This document shows positions 44,135 to 52,922 of a DNA stretch of 63,694 nucleotides, one piece after another. The stretch's first letter is position 1. Every line of letters begins with the position of its first letter. The stretch lies in contig JAKQPS010000098.1 of the NCBI GenBank assembly GCA_029564595.1, positions 1 through 63,694 on the forward strand, in the 5' to 3' direction. This stretch comes from a bacterium (GTDB lineage: Bacteria; UBP15; UBA6099). The notes under the pieces are model-generated. The model ran no database searches. It worked only from the letters and a program-made list of their open reading frames with translations, and had not been told where the DNA came from. The translations under genes and the position numbers were made by a program.

Positions 44135-45127
44135 ATGAGCGATGGCAAGGAAGCGCGCGGAGGCGCTCTGCGCGACAATTACGACAGGAACATCACCTAT
44201 CTGCGAGTCTCGGTGACCGACCGTTGCAACATGCGGTGCGTTTATTGCATCCCCGAAGGCGCCGAGTTTATTCCGCACGAAGAGATTCTCACGTACGACG
44301 AGATAGAGAGGATTGTGAAGATTGGCGCGGGCGCGGGCATTAGGAAAGTCCGCCTCACCGGCGGCGAACCGTTGGCCAGAAAGAATGTGGAGCGTCTTGT
44401 GGCCCAGCTCTCGCGGATCGATTCTCTGGAAGACCTCTCCCTGACCACAAACGGGCTGCTGCTGGCGGAGAAAGCCGAGGCGCTCGCCGCGGCGGGGCTG
44501 AAGCGCGTCAACGTAAGCCTCGACACTCTCGACCCGGCTAAGTTCAGCGAGATTTGCAGGCGGGGAGACATCGGCGCGGTCATCGGGGGGATACGATCGG
44601 CGGGCGCGGCGGGGCTGCGTCCCGTTAAGGTTAACGTGGTGGTGATGCGCGGTCGCAACGAACACGAGGCCGCCGACTTCATCAGGTTTGCTCTCGACGA
44701 GGGCGTGGTCGTCAGGTTCATCGAGTACATGCCTTTCAACCGCGACGAGGAATGGCGCGCCAGATACGTTTCGCGCGACGAAACCATCGCCTCTCTCGGC
44801 TCCCTGATAGACGCTTCCGACGGGGGAAGAACCGACCCTAGCGCGCCGGCGAGATATTTCAAAATCAAAGGTTCCGACGCCTCGGTGGGTTTTATCAGCC
44901 CGATATCGCACGGGTTCTGCAACATGTGCAACAGGATGAGGCTCACCCCCGGAGGCCAGTTGCTTGCCTGCCTGTTGTCTCCTTCCGGAGTGGACCTGAA
45001 GTCGATAATTCGCGCCGGGGGCTCAGACGACGAGATACGCGACGCGTTCAGGCTGGCGGCGGAATCAAAGGGGCCGAGGGGCAATTTTCCGGACGCCTCG
45101 CGCCCAATGCACACCGTCGGCGGATGA
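44135..45127 (+). CDS. moaA: GTP 3',8-cyclase MoaA
   Basis: 330 residues. It starts molybdopterin synthesis by cyclising GTP. The radical SAM cluster is C-N-M-R-C-V-Y-C (Cys31, 35, 38); L-T-G-G-E-P-L is the SAM motif; the GTP-cluster cysteines are C-N-M-C-N-R-M-R-L-T-P-G-G-x-L-L-A-C near 264-281; the conserved C-terminal Gly-Gly tail is present. No strong ribosome site is visible before the ATG. Followed 43 bp later by a MOSC gene, so the pair belongs to molybdenum or tungsten cofactor use. Confidence 0.96.
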   Translation: MSDGKEARGGALRDNYDRNITYLRVSVTDRCNMRCVYCIPEGAEFIPHEEILTYDEIERIVKIGAGAGIRKVRLTGGEPLARKNVERLVAQLSRIDSLEDLSLTTNGLLLAEKAEALAAAGLKRVNVSLDTLDPAKFSEICRRGDIGAVIGGIRSAGAAGLRPVKVNVVVMRGRNEHEAADFIRFALDEGVVVRFIEYMPFNRDEEWRARYVSRDETIASLGSLIDASDGGRTDPSAPARYFKIKGSDASVGFISPISHGFCNMCNRMRLTPGGQLLACLLSPSGVDLKSIIRAGGSDDEIRDAFRLAAESKGPRGNFPDASRPMHTVGG

Positions 45128-45170
45128 GACGCAGGCGGTCGGGCGTTCGCAAATTTTAAGGAGAGTAGTT

Positions 45171-45608
45171 ATGACAGGAGAGATAGTTTCGGTGAACGTG
45201 AGCGCGGGCAAGGGCGAGCGAAAGAAACCCGTCGAATCCGTCGAGTTGCGAATCGGACACGGCATTGAGGGAGACGGGCACGCCGGCCCCGATCCGGTCA
45301 GGCAGGTGAGCATGCTCGCGCTCGAAAGCATAGATAAAATGCGCGCCAAAGGTTTGGACGTCAATCCCGGCGACTTCGCTGAAAATATCACCACCAAGGG
45401 ACTGAATCTCTGCGGGTTGCCCATAGGGACCCGTCTGCGCAGCGGAGCCGTCGAATTGGAAGTCACCCAGATAGGAAAGGAATGCCACGACCGATGCGCG
45501 ATATATTATCAGGCGGGCGACTGCGTCATGCCTCGCGAGGGCATTTTCGTGAAAACAATAACTCCCGGATTTCTCCGCGCGGGCGACGCCATTTCGATTG
45601 TCGAATAA
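45171..45608 (+). CDS. MOSC domain-containing protein
   Basis: 145 residues, a single MOSC domain: G-I-E-G-D-G-H-A-G, R-Q-V-S-M-L-A, F-A-E-N-I-T, and the conserved cysteine in G-K-E-C-H-D-R-C (about 104-111), which may carry sulfur for the molybdenum cofactor. Many anaerobes carry this short form beside moaA or mogA. AAGGAG before the ATG. Operon with moaA is likely. Confidence 0.93.
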   Translation: MTGEIVSVNVSAGKGERKKPVESVELRIGHGIEGDGHAGPDPVRQVSMLALESIDKMRAKGLDVNPGDFAENITTKGLNLCGLPIGTRLRSGAVELEVTQIGKECHDRCAIYYQAGDCVMPREGIFVKTITPGFLRAGDAISIVE

Positions 45609-45642
45609 TGACCGGATTGATTGCGTCGTCAGGAATTGAATA

Positions 45643-45666
45643 AAAAAGCGTTTGCGTTTTTGTGAA
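45643..45666. terminator. Weak hairpin between convergent genes
   Basis: AAAAAAGCG and CGTTTTT flank TTTG, with AT-rich runs on both sides. It could end transcription from either side but the stem is mostly A-T. Confidence 0.35.
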
Positions 45667-45682
45667 AAAATTCCGTCGCGAT

Positions 45683-48388
45683 TCAGAAACTCATAGTCAC
45701 GTTTATTCCCGTTTCCATCACGCGGTCCTGTTCCGGTTGTTTCAGTTGAATTGTGTTGTTTCTCGGATATGTCGTTCTATACCAGAGGTCCACTCTTGAA
45801 ATGTCAGTCAATCTGTATCTGTATGAAAAGTTCGACTTATACTTTCTGCCCTGCGGAACTAGGCCGGCTATGGTGGTGTTCACTTCGTCAGCGTTCGTGA
45901 TGACGTTCAGCCTGATGTCGTCGAACCCGAAGATATACGTCAAGTCGGATTTTTTCGATGTTCTCCAAGACATTTCATACTCCTGAGTTTTCATGCCGAA
46001 TCTTAGCATTATGAAAAGGTCCTTAGAGTCGTATGTGGGCGAATCGGGATCGCAATCTGTGATGCCGTTGCCGATGAATATGTCAACTTTATTGCCTTGA
46101 TCGTCTAAGAGTTCCGTTATGTTGCCGTCGATGCAGGTCGGGCCGAGGCCGGCTTTGACTATGCTGTATTTGCCGGACAAGGTTATCTTGTCGGTAAGGT
46201 AATAAGTAAGCTTGTTGTCGAAGTAAGAAAGCTTAAGAAGCGCGTCCGGGTCTCTGTTGTTAAGCCGCTCGAACAGGTTGAAGTTGACGAGGATAGCCAT
46301 GTCCCCGTTGTCGACAACCGCTCCGGTGTCGAAATACATCGGTTTCCATTCGCCGCCTGTAACATACAGTATGTCGTTCTGGAATTTCTTTTCAGGTTTT
46401 TTGAAAGTCCCGCGCGCAAGATAGACTTCGAGACTCTGCAGGTTTATCGGCAGGATGTCTATTCCGAAGCTTGACATGTCGAAACCCGGCAACCCGAAGT
46501 ATCTGGAAACGAATTTTTCTCCCAGCCGCATATATCCGAGGGGGAATATCTGCACCGGGCCTTTCGCATAGTCGAACAACAGATAATACGCGTCGTCCTG
46601 CGCGGTCTGGCTGGGAAGCTCCAACCATGTCTTATATTTGTTTTCCAGCAGGAAGTCGGAGCCGGTTATAGGAGAGAACGCGAGTTTGTATCCGTCTTTT
46701 TTATACGTGCTGTGACCGTATTCGGCGGTGACCTGCAAGCCCGGCACGAATGACAGTGGATACCTCAGGAATATGCTGTTGACGGAGTTTTTCATCGGCG
46801 GCTTAAAAAACTTGTGGTCGCCTACTTCCAGATCCCCTCCGATATCTTTATTGGTCTGATACCAGTTTCCATACCATGACGGAGTTATATCGTTGTGGTA
46901 GTCTTCCCATGTGGCGATCCGCGTGAAAAGCAGAAGCGAGCCGGGGTTTCCGAATATGCTTGTCTGAAGGCTGTGCGCCTGTATGTATTCCCGGTTGAAA
47001 TAGGAGTCCGTCTGCCATTGGGACAATGTTACGCCTTGGCTGGCTCCGGTTTTAATGTAGTTCTTGCTGAACGAGGTTTCCCTGATTTTCCCAAAATTTG
47101 ATTTGATGGAGTAATCGTTAAGAGAGAATTCCATGCTTATGCCGTCGTATTTTACGCCCATGCCTGTTAGGAACCAAGCGCCGAAAGCGACTTCTCCAGC
47201 GGAGAAATTCCTTAAGGAAAAGTTCCTCTGACTGCTCGATGTAAGGTTCTGATATTGAATAAGAAATCCGTCGCTGGCGGATGTTAGCTTCGACCTAAGA
47301 GTCATGTCGTCGTTTTTCCGGGGCTTGCTGTAAAGGTCCAGAGTCAAGCCCTTGCTTGATAGAGCGTATGAGTCATGGTCGTCGTCGCCGTCGTCTGAAA
47401 CATCCGTGACGTGTCTGGACGAGTATCCCGCGCTGGCGCTGCCTGTGACCTTAAAACGTTGCTGGTCGTCCTTGAGCCTGTCTATTTCTCTCTTATTCGT
47501 CAGCACCTGTTTCCTGACATCCGCGATGTCTTTTTTAATGTTCTTTTCAAACTCTTTAACCACATCCTTTTCGACGTAGTCAATAAGGGCTTTGAGAATA
47601 TCGACGTCTTTTTCAGTCAGTTCGACCGACTTGGCTAAGTTTTCAAACTGTTTGGGAGGCTTGACGGGTTTTTTTTCGGGTTCAGGCTTAGGAGTTTCCG
47701 CCTGTTGCGGGGTAGCGGCGGGCGCGGCGGGAGTTTCCACTGGAGTTTGCGCCGGGGCGGCTTTTTCCAGAATAATCTGCATCTCTGCCGGGCCTCTGCG
47801 CTGGAATCTGACGTCCGGTTGTTCTCCGCGAGGGTCTCGCCAGACGATTTCGCCGGTTTTTGGAGGTCGTGGCTGTGCGGAGACGGGAACGGCGGGCGCG
47901 GTGGAGGGTTGTGCGGGCGCTTCCACAATCATCGCCCCGGCGGACGGCGTTATCAACGCGCCCCGCGCGTCCGGCGCTATCGCCGCCGGGGAGGCCGCCG
48001 GGATTGTTGTGAACTTCCCTTCCGCCACATACCTGTTATAGTTGCTTACCAGTTTTGCGATTATTACAGACAACTCGTAGCGGGTGACGGGCCGGTCGCC
48101 TCTGAAATAACCGTCCGCCTGTCCGTCCATCAGCCCGATATCGATAAGATACTCCACCGCCTGATACGCCCAATGGTCCCTCGGCACGTCGTCAAACGCG
48201 CCCGGCGCGGACGCTGCCACAGGAGCGACCTGCCACAGCGGTTTAAGATTGGGCGATGTTTTTTCGTTTTCGAGGAAATCCAGCGTAAAAGGGTCTTCCG
48301 CCCATGCGGCTGAAGACACCGGCGCGCAGACAGCCAGAACCGCCGTTGCCAGAGTCGCGACAATTGCAGATATAACAGAAAATCTCAT
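45683..48388 (-). CDS. SLH-domain outer-membrane beta-barrel protein
   Basis: 901 residues. Signal peptide (about 1-30). One SLH domain at 63-117 (F-D-D-V-P-x-D-H-W-A-Y, F-R-G-D-R-P-V-T-R-Y-E-L), an Ala/Pro-rich linker (135-250), a coiled coil (about 250-310, E-K-D-V-x-I-L-x-A-L), then a long alternating aromatic beta region ending in M-S-F, the C-terminal aromatic residue typical of outer-membrane barrels. SLH plus coiled coil plus barrel is the plan of OmpM/SlpA-type proteins that tether outer membrane to peptidoglycan in cyanobacteria, Negativicutes, Deinococcota and Thermotogota. It is probably an abundant porin or tether. Confidence 0.88.
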   Translation of the reverse strand: MRFSVISAIVATLATAVLAVCAPVSSAAWAEDPFTLDFLENEKTSPNLKPLWQVAPVAASAPGAFDDVPRDHWAYQAVEYLIDIGLMDGQADGYFRGDRPVTRYELSVIIAKLVSNYNRYVAEGKFTTIPAASPAAIAPDARGALITPSAGAMIVEAPAQPSTAPAVPVSAQPRPPKTGEIVWRDPRGEQPDVRFQRRGPAEMQIILEKAAPAQTPVETPAAPAATPQQAETPKPEPEKKPVKPPKQFENLAKSVELTEKDVDILKALIDYVEKDVVKEFEKNIKKDIADVRKQVLTNKREIDRLKDDQQRFKVTGSASAGYSSRHVTDVSDDGDDDHDSYALSSKGLTLDLYSKPRKNDDMTLRSKLTSASDGFLIQYQNLTSSSQRNFSLRNFSAGEVAFGAWFLTGMGVKYDGISMEFSLNDYSIKSNFGKIRETSFSKNYIKTGASQGVTLSQWQTDSYFNREYIQAHSLQTSIFGNPGSLLLFTRIATWEDYHNDITPSWYGNWYQTNKDIGGDLEVGDHKFFKPPMKNSVNSIFLRYPLSFVPGLQVTAEYGHSTYKKDGYKLAFSPITGSDFLLENKYKTWLELPSQTAQDDAYYLLFDYAKGPVQIFPLGYMRLGEKFVSRYFGLPGFDMSSFGIDILPINLQSLEVYLARGTFKKPEKKFQNDILYVTGGEWKPMYFDTGAVVDNGDMAILVNFNLFERLNNRDPDALLKLSYFDNKLTYYLTDKITLSGKYSIVKAGLGPTCIDGNITELLDDQGNKVDIFIGNGITDCDPDSPTYDSKDLFIMLRFGMKTQEYEMSWRTSKKSDLTYIFGFDDIRLNVITNADEVNTTIAGLVPQGRKYKSNFSYRYRLTDISRVDLWYRTTYPRNNTIQLKQPEQDRVMETGINVTMSF

Positions 48389-48707
48389 TTTCAGCGTTAC
48401 AGCCGATTCTCTATATTGTTGTAACTTGCCCGCCCGCGCTCAACACAAAAGCGTCGCAACCGTGATTCAGTATTGTATATAACATTACTTATTAAAACAA
48501 TATAGAAATGTCTTCTAAGTCCATTTTTTTAGGTAATTGCTTGGTTACTAAAAAAACATCCAGATTCATTATTAATCGAGTCAATTAATTATTGAAGCGA
48601 GCAAGAAATGCTTAAAGCGATGAAAATGGATTCCCTCGTTCGAGGGAATGACGGCGATGGAAAGTTATTCCGCTCCCGGTAAAAAACGAGTCTGTTTTGA
48701 ATGGTTT
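48389..48707. other. Gene-free stretch with a short palindrome
   Basis: The first part is the promoter region of the SLH gene; 48480-48600 is AT-rich with no gene. Near the end lies a REP-like palindrome (listed). Confidence 0.5.
48630..48649. repeat. REP-like palindrome
   Basis: ATTCCCTCG and CGAGGGAAT around TT, followed by GACGG. This G-G-A-T-T-C-C-C / G-G-G-A-A-T-G-A-C shape recurs between genes in many unrelated bacteria (recalled, not searched). A related word, GGATTCCCTCC, lies at the right window edge near 63662. Confidence 0.5.
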
Positions 48708-49196
48708 TTATTGACTGTAAACCCGCCTGTAGTCAGTCATTCCTCCGATGAGGTTGTAGACATTCTTGAATCCGGCCTTTACAAGGAAATCGGCGGCTGC
48801 CGCGCTGCGTCTCCCGGTTCGGCAGACGACCGCGATATCTTTATCTCTCGGCAGTTCAACGTATCTTTGCGAAAGCTCAGCCACAGGGATGTTCAAGGCG
48901 TTTTTAATCGGAGCCGGGCCGGAGACAAGTTCTTCCGGATTCCTCACATCGAGAATCACTATGTCTTTTCCGGCGGCCATCATCTCGTTAAGCTGCTGGG
49001 AGTTTATGTTCGTCCAGCCGGTTGCGGCGGGCGGAATCGCTTCAGACTCTGTCGAGGGGGCCGCCGCAGGCTGGGCCGGCCCGGCTGTCTCAGTCTCCGG
49101 CGCGTTCCCTTTGTTCTTGTTCGTTCCCGAACATCCTGCCGCAATCGGGACAATCAGGCAAATCGCGGCCACCATGCCGATTATTCGTTTTTTCAT
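48708..49196 (-). CDS. Rhodanese-domain lipoprotein
   Basis: 162 residues. N-terminal lipoprotein signal with lipobox I-A-A-G-C (Cys22), then a Thr/Ala/Pro-rich spacer (23-58) and a rhodanese domain with D-V-R-N-P-E-E and the active-site loop C-R-T-G-R-R-S. Such proteins carry sulfur as persulfide outside the cytoplasm, or bind anions. Good ribosome site AAGGAG. Divergent from the gamma-carbonic anhydrase gene. Confidence 0.9.
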   Translation of the reverse strand: MKKRIIGMVAAICLIVPIAAGCSGTNKNKGNAPETETAGPAQPAAAPSTESEAIPPAATGWTNINSQQLNEMMAAGKDIVILDVRNPEELVSGPAPIKNALNIPVAELSQRYVELPRDKDIAVVCRTGRRSAAAADFLVKAGFKNVYNLIGGMTDYRRVYSQ

Positions 49197-49424
49197 GAGG
49201 TTCTCCTTTTAGGTCGGATATATTTTGATGAAACACCATAGTTGCCCCGAACGTTTCTTTTTAACTGACCATATTCTACATCTCTCAGGGGTGGTCTTGA
49301 ACAGAGGCGGAATAATTTCGAAGGGTAGAGAGCCGAAAGAGAGTGTTTACATGGATGCCTGTTCGGATAAGAATATACGCGCCGGACGAAAAGCCGTCTT
49401 GTGGCGGGAAACGGAGATTGGGTG

Positions 49425-49949
49425 ATGCCTATTTATAGTTTCGAGGGACGACGACCGAAAATTGACGCGAGCGCGTGGGTTTTCCCGAATGCGGTGATAA
49501 TCGGCGACGTGACTCTCGGACGCGAAGTTTACGTGGGAGCCGGGGCGATTCTCCGGGGGGATTACGGCTCAATCGAAGTGGGAGACGGGAGCGCGATAGA
49601 AGAAGGAGTGATAATACACGCCCGGCCGGAAGACAGGACGTCTATCGGCAGAAACGCGATGCTGGGGCACGGCGCGATGGTTCACAACGCCGTCATTGAA
49701 GACGACGCGGTAATCGGGATGCGGGCTGTGGTTAGCGATTATTCGAGAGTCGGCGAATGGGCCATAATCGGGGAGGGCGGGCTGGTGAGAAACAACCAGA
49801 TTGTTCCTCCGAGAACGGTCGCCTTGGGCGTCCCGGTCAAGGTTGTAGGCGATATCAAGGAGAATCATATTCAGATGTGGACATGGGCGAAAGAGTTGTA
49901 CAGGGGGCTGGCGCGCAGGTATCCCGCTGGTCTTGAAAGAATCGATTGA
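49425..49949 (+). CDS. Gamma-carbonic anhydrase family protein
   Basis: 174 residues, left-handed beta-helix of hexapeptide repeats. The metal histidines are at 65 (I-I-H-A-R), 82 and 87 (L-G-H-G-A-M-V-H-N-A), in the order of gamma-CA (Cam/YrdA). An additional upstream start exists at 49401, but M-P-I-Y-S-F with GGAG nine bases upstream is the family start. It may act as carbonic anhydrase or as a CoA-linked acyltransferase relative. Confidence 0.93.
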   Translation: MPIYSFEGRRPKIDASAWVFPNAVIIGDVTLGREVYVGAGAILRGDYGSIEVGDGSAIEEGVIIHARPEDRTSIGRNAMLGHGAMVHNAVIEDDAVIGMRAVVSDYSRVGEWAIIGEGGLVRNNQIVPPRTVALGVPVKVVGDIKENHIQMWTWAKELYRGLARRYPAGLERID

Positions 49950-49982
49950 GGCCGGTTTTTCCTCAATAGTCTCTGTTTCGAG

Positions 49983-51380
49983 TTATTCTTCTCTGCCGCC
50001 GACGACGAGGCGTTTGACCCGGATGTGAGGGCCGCCGTTGTCCACAGGCGCGCCCTGTCCGTTCTTTCCGCACGTGCCGGGGGATCTCAGATGGAAATCC
50101 CCGCTAACGGCGTCCACGTTTTCCAGCGCTTCAAGCACCATGCCGGACACCGCGACGTCCCTCAGCCTTTCGTGGAGCGCTCCGTTGCGGATCAGCCAAC
50201 CCTCCGCCGCCCTGCACGTGAACTGCCCGGTCTCTGTGGACACGTAGCCGCTGAGCGCCCCCTTCAGCAGGATTCCCCGGTCCAGCGCGGACACCATTTC
50301 ATCGAGGGTGGAATCGCCGGGCGCGATGAACGTATTGCTCATTCGCACTATCGGCCTGTTGGCCGCGCTTTCCGCCCGCGCGCTCCCGTTCGGCTCCGCC
50401 CCGAATTTGGCGGCCGTCTCCAGCGAATGCAGAAACTCTTTTACGATTCCTTTCTCCACCAGAACGCGCTTGCGCCCGGCAACCCCTTCGGAGTCATACG
50501 CGTAAGAACCCCACGCGCCGGGCAGCGTCGAATCGTCCACTATTGTGACGAGTTCGGAGCCTATTCTTTTTCCCATCCTGTCGGCGATTATCGATTCGCC
50601 TGACCACACGAGGTCGGCCTCGGCGTTGTGGCCGAACGCCTCGTGAACGAACAGTCCGGTGATGCTGTGGTCGAAGATGACGGGGTATTCTCCGGGAGGG
50701 GCGGGGGAGGCCGACAGCAGGTCGACCGCTCGCCGCGCCGCTTTTATCCCGAACTCTCCCGGCTCAAGAGCTTCCACTATCTCGTATCCGGCCAACCTGC
50801 CGACGCTCTCGTATCCAGTCTGCCGCAGTTCGCCGGAGCGCGCCACCACGTTTACCGCCGCGCGCGCCCGCGACGTTTCCATCTCAACGTATGTTCCGTA
50901 TGTGTTTGCCACTCTGACAAAAGAAATCCCGTCGAAATAGGTGAGCCGGGTGTTCTCGATTCTCGAATCGAACTCGCGCGCCGAGCGCTCGTGCGCGAAC
51001 ATGTCCTTCACTTTTTCTGACACCGGAACAGAGTCCGGACGCCTTTCGGCGGAGGCGGGGACGGACGCCCTCGACGGCGCGACGCGGGCCACGGAGGCGG
51101 GTTCGGCGACGTGCGGAGCGGCTGCTTGCGCGGCTTCGAGCGCCTCTTTCAGGCATCTCCTTGCCGCAGCCTCGTCGTCGTCGTTCGTGGCGGAGAATCC
51201 CCATGCGCCTCCCACCAGCGTTCTAACGCCTATGCTTCGCCCTCGCGACGAATGCACTTTTTCCGTCCGCCCGTCCTGTATCTGTATCATCGTCGAGCGC
51301 CCTTCGCCTCTTCTTGCGTCGGCGAATTCAGCTCCAGCCGCTATTGCTTCATCCATCAGGTTCGAGAGCAATTTTTCCAT
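49983..51380 (-). CDS. tldD: TldD/PmbA family metalloprotease, TldD type
   Basis: 465 residues. The TldD zinc motif is H-E-A-F-G-H (His246, Glu247, His251) and the C-terminal ligand region T-C-G-K-N-G-Q-G is conserved. TldD with its partner TldE degrades unfolded peptides and trims some modified peptides. No tldE is seen in the window. GGAGG before ATG. The neighbours (gamma-CA, cytochrome) are on other strands or after a terminator, so it is likely monocistronic. Confidence 0.94.
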   Translation of the reverse strand: MEKLLSNLMDEAIAAGAEFADARRGEGRSTMIQIQDGRTEKVHSSRGRSIGVRTLVGGAWGFSATNDDDEAAARRCLKEALEAAQAAAPHVAEPASVARVAPSRASVPASAERRPDSVPVSEKVKDMFAHERSAREFDSRIENTRLTYFDGISFVRVANTYGTYVEMETSRARAAVNVVARSGELRQTGYESVGRLAGYEIVEALEPGEFGIKAARRAVDLLSASPAPPGEYPVIFDHSITGLFVHEAFGHNAEADLVWSGESIIADRMGKRIGSELVTIVDDSTLPGAWGSYAYDSEGVAGRKRVLVEKGIVKEFLHSLETAAKFGAEPNGSARAESAANRPIVRMSNTFIAPGDSTLDEMVSALDRGILLKGALSGYVSTETGQFTCRAAEGWLIRNGALHERLRDVAVSGMVLEALENVDAVSGDFHLRSPGTCGKNGQGAPVDNGGPHIRVKRLVVGGREE

Positions 51381-51422
51381 TTTTCAACCTCCGCTGCCCG
51401 CCGCCGGGGCGCCGGGAATAAA

Positions 51423-51453
51423 AAAGGGCGGGAGTGATTTCCCCCGCCCTTTG
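51423..51453 (-). terminator. Intrinsic terminator of the cytochrome gene
   Basis: On the minus strand AAAGGGCGGG pairs with CCCGCCCTTT and is followed by TTTATT. It lies 22 bp past the cytochrome stop. Confidence 0.85.
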
Positions 51454-51474
51454 TTCATCCATTTACAACTGTTT

Positions 51475-52452
51475 TCACTGGTCCTTTATCGTCATTTTCA
51501 TCTTCGTCATCTGTTTGGCGTCAAGCGCCGTTCCGCCGCCGATAACCTGAATGACCGTGTCGGCGCCGAAATCGAGAACTGCCGGGTCGAACGGGAGCAC
51601 GCCTTTGGCGCTCGCGACCGCGATTTTCTTGCCTTCTTTTACCGCAATCATGTTTGCGCTGCCGTGGCAGGCGCTGCAGTTGAGGGCTTTCTTCGTCACG
51701 TTGTGCGTGTAGTACGGCTCGACGGACACGAAGGTTTTTCCGCCGTCAAGCTTGATGGTCTTCACGCGGCCGGTCGTGATTTTTCCGTCTGCGTTTATGA
51801 GCATCGTCCAGTCCATCTTCGGAGTGAACACGCCTTTGTAACCGGACTTCGCGAAATCCGCAAACTTGCCGTCGAACATGGAGATGGAGGCTTCGACATG
51901 GCAGGACTGGCAGGCCAGTTTGCCTTTGTGAACTTTGTGGGCTTTGATTTCCTGATTCTCTTTGTGGCAGTTGAGGCAGGAGGCCTTGATTGCTCCGGCG
52001 TCGCTCTTCGTATTGAAGCTGCCTTCGTTGCCGTGGATATCGTCGAAGCCCTCGCCGATATGGCAGTCGTTGCAGATCATCTTGCCTTCATGGATGTCCA
52101 GTTTGCCCGCCGCCTTGCTCAAATCGAAAGAAGCGGCAATGCTCTGGTGGCAGCCGAGGCAGGTCTTCGGGTCGCGCGTGTCGGCGGCCTTCATGCTCGT
52201 CACGTGGCAGGCTTTGCAAGTGGTTGTGTGGCAGCTTTTGCAACCGAGCGTGTCGTATTCTGCCTTGGTCAGGCTCTTCAGCCCGCCGGCGGCATCGTAC
52301 CAATGCTTCAACCCCGCGCCCGTCTTGTGAAGGCTCTTCGTGTGGAACTTCGTGTTAGCTTTCGCCGCGTATGCCGCTGACACGAAAGCCGCGAGCGCAA
52401 GCGCAACCATTGCGGACATCGCGATAGCTTTTGTTGTTTTCGACTTTTTCAT
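51475..52452 (-). CDS. Periplasmic or extracellular heptahaem cytochrome c
   Basis: 325 residues. Signal peptide (about 1-29, A-Y-A cleavage) followed by seven C-x-x-C-H haem sites: CKSCH, CKACH, CLGCH, CNDCH, CLNCH, CQSCH in the first two thirds and CSACH late, separated by a haem-free stretch of about 85 residues. Histidines for bis-His ligation are plentiful. It probably carries electrons in anaerobic respiration. I chose the ATG at 52452; a GTG three codons earlier has a similar ribosome site. A strong terminator follows. No dedicated reductase or biogenesis gene is adjacent. Confidence 0.92.
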   Translation of the reverse strand: MKKSKTTKAIAMSAMVALALAAFVSAAYAAKANTKFHTKSLHKTGAGLKHWYDAAGGLKSLTKAEYDTLGCKSCHTTTCKACHVTSMKAADTRDPKTCLGCHQSIAASFDLSKAAGKLDIHEGKMICNDCHIGEGFDDIHGNEGSFNTKSDAGAIKASCLNCHKENQEIKAHKVHKGKLACQSCHVEASISMFDGKFADFAKSGYKGVFTPKMDWTMLINADGKITTGRVKTIKLDGGKTFVSVEPYYTHNVTKKALNCSACHGSANMIAVKEGKKIAVASAKGVLPFDPAVLDFGADTVIQVIGGGTALDAKQMTKMKMTIKDQ

Positions 52453-52922
52453 CTCTCGCACCTCACCCTTTCCGTTTGTCGCTCTTCTATGTATATGAGC
52501 GGCTGTTTTCTTACATCTATCTTAAAAAAAGCGCGCGAACGACCAAATTCCCGCTCCGCACAGAGGCTAATAATATTACAGAATCGCTCCGGTTGTCAAT
52601 TCTACTTTAAAAACCAGCGGCGTCTTTCCCGCGGCCCCGAAAAAACCTCTTTTCACGCCGGTTTTTGTGCCTGATGTGTTTTTTTAGAGCGCTTTTTCGT
52701 CGGACGCATGCCCAATCAGCCGGGGCGTGTTGAATATATATGATGTTTCTTAACAGTAGAACGATGGGATAACGAAGGATAAAATGTGCGGCAGTTTCGG
52801 TTCTGGCGGCGTTTGCGGTTGAGCTAGCATCGGTCGGCGCGCGGTCGGGTTCGGGTTGAATAAAGGGGAGGGGGCAATTACAATATCGGCGGTTGTGATA
52901 GAGAAAGGAAGTTCGAGCGGCG
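52453..52922. other. Divergent intergenic region
   Basis: No gene recognised. It contains the promoter of the por operon (listed). The centre (52560-52800) has no clear feature. Confidence 0.5.
52856..52884 (+). promoter_or_regulatory. Promoter of the por operon
   Basis: TTGAAT (52856-52861) and TACAAT (52879-52884) with 17-bp spacing, 38 bp before the first ATG. Confidence 0.6.

Noticed and set aside
50941-52380. 479-codon plus-strand frame across tldD and the cytochrome gene
   Set aside because: Spans two unrelated genes with clear motifs on the other strand; GC-rich third-position shadow.
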